From Bacillota bacterium (GTDB taxonomy: Bacteria; Bacillota; Clostridia; Clostridiales; Clostridiaceae): DNA of 7,374 nucleotides. Under the pieces are notes generated by a model, which was not told the DNA's origin, ran no database searches, and worked only from the letters and a program-made list of their open reading frames with translations. Shown one piece after another: positions 1-4,415 of this stretch. The stretch is from positions 1 through 7,374 of the forward strand of contig JAEXSY010000268.1 in NCBI GenBank assembly GCA_023440105.1, in the 5' to 3' direction. Position 1 is the stretch's first letter. Every line of letters begins with the position of its first letter. The position numbers and the translations under genes are program-made.

Positions 1-2
1 AA

Positions 3-491
3 GAAAAAGAGAAGGTTATCTCTCAAGAAATAATAAAGGACCTTCCCAGTAAACATCCGATATCATACAGAGGTGATATTGAGGAAGAGATATTAGCTTT
101 AGTGAATCAGCTGCGTGTAAATAATGGTTTATCTCCATTTACAAGTATTGGGATATTGAAAGAATCTTCAAGATACAAATCTAATTCTATGGTACAGCTG
201 GAATATTTTAGTCATAGCAATCCAAATTTTAATAATGAGAATTCAGGATATTTGCTTTTAAAGGTATTTAAGGTAAATAGCCCAAAAGTAGGAGAAAACA
301 TAGCTATGTATACAGATAGAAGAGAAGAGAGAATTAATGCTAGAGGCTTATATGATCTTTGGTATAATTCTGAGCCTCACAGAAAAGCTATGCTGAGTGA
401 TTCCTACACTAAAATTGGCATAGGAGTCGTAACCACTTTAGATAGTGAGGGAAGAATAAAAATTTACGGTACTCAGCATTTTGCTAAATAG
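3..491 (+). CDS. Secreted CAP/SCP-domain protein (YkwD-like), 3' part only
   Basis: The reading frame is open from position 3, so the gene starts before the window. The GTG at 102 is an internal Val codon inside the family's conserved first helix (ALVNQLRVNNGL) and is not the start. What remains is essentially a whole CAP domain. It shows the N-terminal 'VNQLRxxNGL' helix, the 'EYFSHSNPNF' strand carrying the first conserved His, 'VGENIAM' carrying the conserved Glu, 'LWYNSEPHRKAMLSDSYTKIGIG' with the second conserved His, and a closing beta strand ending in 'YGTQHFAK'. Bacterial CAP proteins of this type are exported and sit at the end of longer envelope proteins. Their biochemical role is mostly unknown. 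The upstream part, with any signal peptide or cell-wall-binding domain, is not visible. The gene is followed closely by a strong terminator and converges on the lipoprotein gene at 569-1657. Confidence 0.9.
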   Translation, partial: EKEKVISQEIIKDLPSKHPISYRGDIEEEILALVNQLRVNNGLSPFTSIGILKESSRYKSNSMVQLEYFSHSNPNFNNENSGYLLLKVFKVNSPKVGENIAMYTDRREERINARGLYDLWYNSEPHRKAMLSDSYTKIGIGVVTTLDSEGRIKIYGTQHFAK

Positions 492-501
492 TAAATGAAG
501 A

Positions 502-550
502 GGGGCTATCGCTTTAGCGATTGAAAAAATCGCTGGCGAAGCCCTTTTTA
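502..550 (+). terminator. Rho-independent terminator after the CAP gene
   Basis: This is a long interrupted hairpin. GGGGCT at 502-507 pairs with AGCCCT at 540-545, TCGC with GCGA, and AGCGATT with AATCGCT around a GAAAA loop. A T-rich run (CCCTTTTTATTT) follows directly. It ends the CAP transcript. It also lies just past the 3' end of the convergent lipoprotein gene. Read from that side it lacks a clean T run, so it may act only weakly in that direction. Confidence 0.88.
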
Positions 551-568
551 TTTATAGGTCTATACATT

Positions 569-1657
569 TTATTGAAGAAGTTTATAATTGCTATAGTCTA
601 CCTTTATATGTTCACTATCCTCTAAAACTAGCTGCTCTGAGGAATGACTTTTTCCATCAAAGGATATAAGAATATTCTCAACTCCATAATTAAAGCCTAA
701 AGTATTTGCTAGAGATTGTAAAAACGGCTTATTAAAGGAATCTCCTACATTAAGTTTATCATTTAGATTAAAAGAAAAATCAATATGAACATAGTCTTTC
801 TTTGGAGAAAGATTTATAAAGTTTATTTTAATATTAGAGTCTAAAGGTTTTAAATCTTCCCGGGGAGGATTGTACATATTTCTTGCAATTTTGTCCTGTA
901 ACTCGTCATCTCTGAGCTCTGACACCTTTTCTTCCTTGAAAAATAACTCCTTGCTCGATGCACTAGTATAATAATATCTATATGTTCCCTGAAGCAGTTC
1001 ATCCTTTTTATAATCAATTAGTTCAGTTGTAAAGGTAGTATCATTTATTTCAACGACGGTTTTAATTTTGCCTAGATTTAAGACATAATAATCTTTTTGA
1101 GTAAACTCTTTCCCTTTTGTGGTTACCTCTATAGAATTATATGTGCCGAATTTAGTTTCAATAGGTATATCAATGGAGGTTATGGAAAGGGTTTTATCAG
1201 CATTATTCCAGGTGGTGCCGATAGCAATAGGATTCATAAGGAGGATTTCATGGGAGTTGGATTCTTCGCTAAATAGCTCTTTTTTTATATAATTATCCTC
1301 AGCTATATAAGTCAGGATTATAGCATCCTCTTGAACTTTATATATTGATGAAGCTATTCTGGTTCCGCTAACAGATTTTATTTGAATTTTATCTTCTTCT
1401 AAAAATTCCACATATTCTTTAACTATTTCATTTTCTGATCCTCGGGAAAAAGTATATTCAGTATTTTTATTAGATGGTAGAAAGTCTTTTATGCTATATT
1501 TTGGTGTTTTAGTATCAGCTTCTGGGAGAACTGTGGACACCTCAATTTTTTCATCAGGGGAAAACTTTTCAGACTCATAATTCTTAGATCCACTGCTACA
1601 GCTGGATATAACTAATGTGGTTAGAAGCATTAAAAATATATAAATTATCTTTTTCAT
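569..1657 (-). CDS. Lipoprotein with C-terminal GerMN-like domain
   Basis: This is a predicted membrane-anchored lipoprotein of 362 residues. The N-terminus is a lipoprotein signal (MKKII, then a hydrophobic core) with a lipobox 'VISSC', giving Cys20 as the lipidated residue. A low-complexity linker of about 35 residues follows. Residues about 60-225 are beta-rich, with a 'PIAIGTTW' stretch, and look like an extracellular beta-sandwich that I cannot assign to a named family. Residues about 275-355 resemble a GerMN domain: 'VHIDFSFNLN', 'PFLQSLANTLGFNYGVENILISFDGK', then a short tail. GerMN domains occur in the spore germination and sporulation protein GerM and in many Gram-positive envelope lipoproteins, so this does not prove a role in spores. 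The start is supported by GAGGTG five bases before ATG. The gene is divergent from the sortase gene and has its own promoter. The GerMN call is from motif resemblance only. Confidence 0.85.
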   Translation of the reverse strand: MKKIIYIFLMLLTTLVISSCSSGSKNYESEKFSPDEKIEVSTVLPEADTKTPKYSIKDFLPSNKNTEYTFSRGSENEIVKEYVEFLEEDKIQIKSVSGTRIASSIYKVQEDAIILTYIAEDNYIKKELFSEESNSHEILLMNPIAIGTTWNNADKTLSITSIDIPIETKFGTYNSIEVTTKGKEFTQKDYYVLNLGKIKTVVEINDTTFTTELIDYKKDELLQGTYRYYYTSASSKELFFKEEKVSELRDDELQDKIARNMYNPPREDLKPLDSNIKINFINLSPKKDYVHIDFSFNLNDKLNVGDSFNKPFLQSLANTLGFNYGVENILISFDGKSHSSEQLVLEDSEHIKVDYSNYKLLQ

Positions 1658-1702
1658 GACAACACCTCGATAAAAGTTCCGATTATAAACGTATTCAATA
1701 AT

Positions 1703-1731
1703 ATTATATATTAAAACTTAGAGGTTGTCTT
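1703..1731 (-). promoter_or_regulatory. Sigma-A-like promoter for the lipoprotein gene
   Basis: On the minus strand the -35 is AAGACA (1731-1726, 4 of 6 to consensus), the spacer is 17 bp, and the -10 is TATAAT (1708-1703, perfect). This predicts a leader of roughly 40 bases before the ATG at 1657. The leader contains the GAGGTG ribosome binding site at 1668-1663. Confidence 0.6.
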
Positions 1732-1749
1732 TAAAGTATTTTATTAACC

Positions 1750-1778
1750 TTGCAAGATATAGTGATTAATTCTATACT
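1750..1778 (+). promoter_or_regulatory. Sigma-A-like promoter for the sortase gene
   Basis: TTGCAA (1750-1755, 4 of 6), a 17-bp spacer and TATACT (1773-1778, 5 of 6). Transcription would start near 1785, only about 20 bases before the ATG at 1805. The -35 lies 18 bp from the -35 of the divergent lipoprotein promoter, so the two promoters are back to back and could influence each other. Confidence 0.6.
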
Positions 1779-1804
1779 AATATTAAGATAAATGCTTAAA
1801 TATT

Positions 1805-2587
1805 ATGACATTAAATGAGGTGAGGATTATAAGAAAAATTAGATTTATGCTTCTTCTATTGTGTATTGCGGTATTTTCCTATTCTGCATACCAGCTTTTA
1901 AGTTATTTTTATGATGGGTATAAAAATGAAAAGAATTATCAGGAAATCAGAGAGGTATATGATTTTAATGATTTAAGGAAAGCTGAAGATGATGGAAATG
2001 AAGACTCAGCTGCTTTAAGAGGAGAGCGTTTTTCCGCCTTAAGAGAAATTAATGATGAGGTTGTGGCTTGGATTCATGTACCTAACACTAATATTGACTA
2101 CCCTGTGGTACAGGGCAAAGATAACAGCTATTATTTAGACCATACGGTGGAAGGGGATACAAGCCGTGTAGGTGCAATCTTTATGGATTATAGAAATATA
2201 CTCAGTGATGATAGCATGCCTACGGATTATAATACTATAATTTATGGTCATCATTTAAAAAGTGGTGCAATGTTTACTTCTTTAAAAGAATTTAAAGATG
2301 AAAGCTTCTTTAATATAAATAGATATGTATATTTAGATACTCCAGAAGGTACATTAACCTATGAGATCTTTTCAGTAATAATAACTAAAGCTGATTATAA
2401 TTATATTGAAACATACTTTCAAACAGGAGAGAACTTTTTAAACTTTGTTTCTGATATACAGGAGCGAGCATTTTTTAATCGTGATACCGTAATAAGTGTA
2501 GAGGATAAAATAATTACCTTATCTACCTGCACTTATGAATATGAGGATGCCAGACTAGCAGTTTTTGCAAAGCTAATTGAAAACTAA
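1805..2587 (+). CDS. srtB: Class B sortase
   Basis: This is a membrane-anchored cysteine transpeptidase of up to 260 residues. Class B sortases cut a sorting motif near the C-terminus of exported proteins and join the product to the cell wall or to another subunit. The N-terminus is basic (RIIRKIR), followed by one membrane segment (about residues 14-33), then the catalytic domain. The catalytic triad is visible: His149 in 'IYGHH', Cys242 in 'TLSTC', and Arg250 in 'EDARLAVFAKL'. The long stretch between strands with a helix (about residues 185-235) is typical of class B rather than class A or C. The start is uncertain. The ATG at 1805 has no Shine-Dalgarno site, while a strong GAGGTGAGG (1817-1825) lies just downstream, before ATT/ATA codons, and 21 bases before the next ATG (1847). 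No substrate with an obvious sorting signal lies in the window, so its target is not known from here. The gene is flanked by its own promoter and terminator. Confidence 0.93.
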   Translation: MTLNEVRIIRKIRFMLLLLCIAVFSYSAYQLLSYFYDGYKNEKNYQEIREVYDFNDLRKAEDDGNEDSAALRGERFSALREINDEVVAWIHVPNTNIDYPVVQGKDNSYYLDHTVEGDTSRVGAIFMDYRNILSDDSMPTDYNTIIYGHHLKSGAMFTSLKEFKDESFFNINRYVYLDTPEGTLTYEIFSVIITKADYNYIETYFQTGENFLNFVSDIQERAFFNRDTVISVEDKIITLSTCTYEYEDARLAVFAKLIEN

Positions 2588-2607
2588 TTGTTAATTTTTT
2601 TTGAACT

Positions 2608-2639
2608 AAAGGATTCGCTTATTTAAGCGGGTCTTTTTG
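2608..2639 (+). terminator. Rho-independent terminator after the sortase gene
   Basis: A stem of 13 pairs including three G-T wobbles joins 2608-2620 (AAAGGATTCGCTT) to 2625-2637 (AAGCGGGTCTTTT) around an ATTT loop, and runs into a T tract. It separates the sortase from the regulator gene downstream. Confidence 0.9.
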
Positions 2640-2841
2640 TGTTGAGAGTACTTATTTTAACAAAAGAAAAAAATAGTTAAAGATTTTTAACTAATTGGAA
2701 AAATAATTTATACTAATAGGTGTAATTCTAATATATAGATAAAACTTCCTAAATGATTTTATTTATATATTTATTTTTATAGTTATTAATGGTTAAGGTT
2801 TAGAGAACTTTTTGATTATTATATACAAATTATTTAAAATG

Positions 2842-2859
2842 TGGTTTTATTTAGGTTTT
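2842..2859 (-). promoter_or_regulatory. Candidate regulator-binding element, inverted copy
   Basis: Read on the minus strand this is AAAACCTAAATAAAACCA, two AAAACC blocks spaced exactly 11 bp start to start. It matches the element at 4311-4328 at 16 of 18 positions. It lies about 90 bases before the regulator's ATG and overlaps or abuts its candidate -35/-10 region, a position suited to autoregulation. That it binds the neighbouring SARP-type protein is inference. Confidence 0.5.
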
Positions 2860-2936
2860 ATAATATGTATAAAATATGATAAAATTTAAATATTTACCAG
2901 AGTTGTGTGATTGATATAATATTTATGTTAACCGAT

Positions 2937-2941
2937 AGGAG
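2937..2941 (+). promoter_or_regulatory. Ribosome binding site fixing the regulator start
   Basis: AGGAG lies seven bases before the ATG at 2949. The frame is open further upstream to a GTG at 2907, but that codon has no Shine-Dalgarno site and would add a 14-residue extension ending in this site. The ATG at 2949 is therefore the start. Confidence 0.85.
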
Positions 2942-2948
2942 ATATATT

Positions 2949-4211
2949 ATGGAAAATAAAATATTGGTGGAGCAAGAAATTGATTTAACAATTTATACCT
3001 TTGACCGTTTTGAAATATTATATAAGGGGATTGATTTAACTCCCATGCTTTCCAAATACCCACGGATTTTTAGTCTTCTGAAATTTTTTGTGGTGAATAG
3101 GGGAAAGCATCTCAGTAGTGAGTATATAGAAGAGAATCTTTGGGGAGAAAGTGAATATTTAGATCTAAAAAATACTATTAAGGGACAAGTTTTTAGATTG
3201 AGAAAGCTAATAAAAAAGATTAGCTCAGATTATTGTAGTGGAAACCTAGAAGGGATGATGAAAATATCCTATATAGATGGTTGCTATATCCTTGAAATAT
3301 ATGAAAATTACTTTTTAGATTATGAGAATTTTGAAACTAAGGCTAAGGAACTATTAGCCTTTAGTAAGAATTATGAGGATATAGAAGAGGAATACGATTA
3401 TCTGTTGAGCCTTTACCCTAATCACCTTTTAAATAATTTAACCCTGGATTACTGGATAATGCCAAAAAGGAATTATTATAAAAGATTATTTATGGATATT
3501 GTCAATAGTATGATAATGTATCTGAAGAAAAAAAGTCAGTATAAGAGAGCGTTAGAGATTATTGAAAAGGTGATACTTATTGAACCTATGGAGGAAAGGC
3601 TACATGTTCACTTTATAGAGATATTGTTAAAACAGGGAAAGAAGTATGAAGCTTTGAAGCATTACAATTATACAAATAATAAATTATGTAAGGAGTTAGG
3701 AATAGTCCCATCAGAGGATATGAAAGCCATAAAAGAAGAGGTTTTTGGCAGCATCTATGAAAAGGAGGATGCTCAAACTGAACTGGAGGAGGTAATCTGC
3801 TTAGCTTTTAAGCAAAAGAGAGTTGAAATAAATAGCTTTAAAAGGATTTTCACCCTTGCCTCTAGGCTAAAGGGAAGGCGAAAAATAAAGTGTGCTCATA
3901 TGGTAATAACTCTTGAGGAGCAGAGTATACATAAATTACTTATGGAAAATTGCAAGGATGCCCCCTTAATGGTCTCCAGAGCTAAAAATGATATTTTTCA
4001 GTCCTTAATAAATTCTATCAGCAATACTATCAGAAAAGGAGACGTATATTATTTTGATAGCTTTAGCTTAGCCTTTAAGGTGGAGGTTTTACTCTATGAT
4101 ATAGCAGAGGAGCACTGGGTTATTGTGAGAGATAGATTATTAAGAAGTTTTAGAGAAGAGCTTCCAGAGTTACCTTTACAATATATAAATATCAAAATAG
4201 AAGAAATTTAG
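2949..4211 (+). CDS. SARP/BTAD-type transcriptional activator with extra C-terminal domain
   Basis: This is a predicted cytoplasmic DNA-binding activator of 420 residues from the ATG at 2949. Residues about 16-118 look like an OmpR-type winged helix. 'LLKFFVVNRGKHLSSEYIEENLW' forms the first helices, 'DLKNTIKGQVFRLRKLIKK' the recognition helix, and 'ISYIDGCYIL' the wing. Residues about 122-270 fit a bacterial transcriptional activator domain made of TPR-like helices, including 'ALEIIEKVILIEPMEERLHVHFIEILLKQGKKYEALKHY' and the typical ending 'ELGIVPSEDMKAI'. This pair defines SARP-family regulators. Residues about 277-420 form an additional domain; 'NTIRKGDVYYFDSFSLAFKV' recalls a degenerate GGDEF-like fold without the catalytic motif, which is tentative. 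There is no receiver domain, so the input signal is unknown. The gene is transcribed alone, and lies directly upstream of the adhesin operon that it probably controls. Confidence 0.85.
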   Translation: MENKILVEQEIDLTIYTFDRFEILYKGIDLTPMLSKYPRIFSLLKFFVVNRGKHLSSEYIEENLWGESEYLDLKNTIKGQVFRLRKLIKKISSDYCSGNLEGMMKISYIDGCYILEIYENYFLDYENFETKAKELLAFSKNYEDIEEEYDYLLSLYPNHLLNNLTLDYWIMPKRNYYKRLFMDIVNSMIMYLKKKSQYKRALEIIEKVILIEPMEERLHVHFIEILLKQGKKYEALKHYNYTNNKLCKELGIVPSEDMKAIKEEVFGSIYEKEDAQTELEEVICLAFKQKRVEINSFKRIFTLASRLKGRRKIKCAHMVITLEEQSIHKLLMENCKDAPLMVSRAKNDIFQSLINSISNTIRKGDVYYFDSFSLAFKVEVLLYDIAEEHWVIVRDRLLRSFREELPELPLQYINIKIEEI

Positions 4212-4215
4212 CATT

Positions 4216-4252
4216 AAGAAGCTGCAGATAATATTCTGCAGTTTCTTTTTTT
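4216..4252 (+). terminator. Rho-independent terminator after the regulator gene
   Basis: GAAGCTGCAG (4218-4227) pairs with CTGCAGTTTC (4236-4245), ten pairs with one G-T wobble, around an eight-base loop. Seven T residues follow. It isolates the regulator gene from the adhesin operon, which must therefore have its own promoter. Confidence 0.92.
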
Positions 4253-4310
4253 GCGTTTATTAACTATATGTGAATAAAGTATACGGAATATTTATAATAA
4301 TTATATAAAC

Positions 4311-4350
4311 AAAACCCATATAAAACCATAATGAAATTAATGTGTAACTG
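4311..4350 (+). promoter_or_regulatory. Candidate SARP-type operator: four 11-bp-phased repeats
   Basis: Blocks start at 4311 (AAAACC), 4322 (AAAACC), 4333 (GAAATT) and 4344 (GTAACT), each exactly 11 bp after the last. The first two are identical and the last two are degenerate. If each unit is read as a heptamer, the last ends at 4350, leaving 8 bp before the -10 at 4359. Direct heptamers spaced by one helical turn, with the last 8 bp from the -10, are the arrangement known for SARP activators of actinomycetes. The first two blocks recur, inverted, at 2842-2859. Confidence 0.5.
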
Positions 4351-4358
4351 ATAGTTAC
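4344..4358. repeat. Perfect inverted repeat in the adhesin promoter
   Basis: GTAACT (4344-4349), spacer GAT, AGTTAC (4353-4358). The repeat fills the space just upstream of the -10 box, where a -35-to-10 spacer would be. It could bind a dimeric regulator, or be a by-product of the phased repeats. It has no T run and is not a terminator. Confidence 0.45.
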
Positions 4359-4364
4359 TATAAT
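4359..4364 (+). promoter_or_regulatory. -10 element of the adhesin operon promoter
   Basis: A perfect TATAAT. No hexamer 16-18 bp upstream matches TTGACA at more than 3 of 6 positions, and there is no extended -10 TG. A good -10 without a -35 is typical of an activator-dependent promoter. Transcription would start near 4371, giving a leader of about 45 bases that ends in the strong ribosome binding site GGGAGGTG (4403-4410), five bases before the ATG. Confidence 0.55.
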
Positions 4365-4415
4365 TAAATATATAAGATTAATAAATAATTACTATTGTAA
4401 AAGGGAGGTGAATAA

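Larger units (their letters stand above)
2640..2948. other. AT-rich intergenic region upstream of the regulator
   Basis: This is about 300 bases with no supportable gene in either strand and no recognisable RNA structure or riboswitch. It is very AT-rich and holds the inverted copy of the 18-bp bipartite element (2842-2859). Several -10-like boxes lie near the right end (TATAAT 2859-2864, TATAAA 2868-2873, TATGAT 2875-2880), none with a convincing -35. The promoter of the regulator probably lies among these, but I cannot choose one. Confidence 0.6.

Noticed and set aside
102..104. GTG as the start of the CAP-domain protein
   Set aside because: The frame is open back to position 3 and the GTG encodes a conserved Val within the first helix of the domain; the gene is cut by the window edge.
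2907..2948. Longer N-terminus of the regulator from GTG 2907
   Set aside because: There is no ribosome binding site before it, whereas AGGAG stands seven bases before the ATG at 2949.
4253..4415. c-di-GMP or other riboswitch before the adhesin gene
   Set aside because: Such switches often precede clostridial adhesin genes, but the predicted leader is only about 45 bases and no conserved riboswitch core or second terminator is present.
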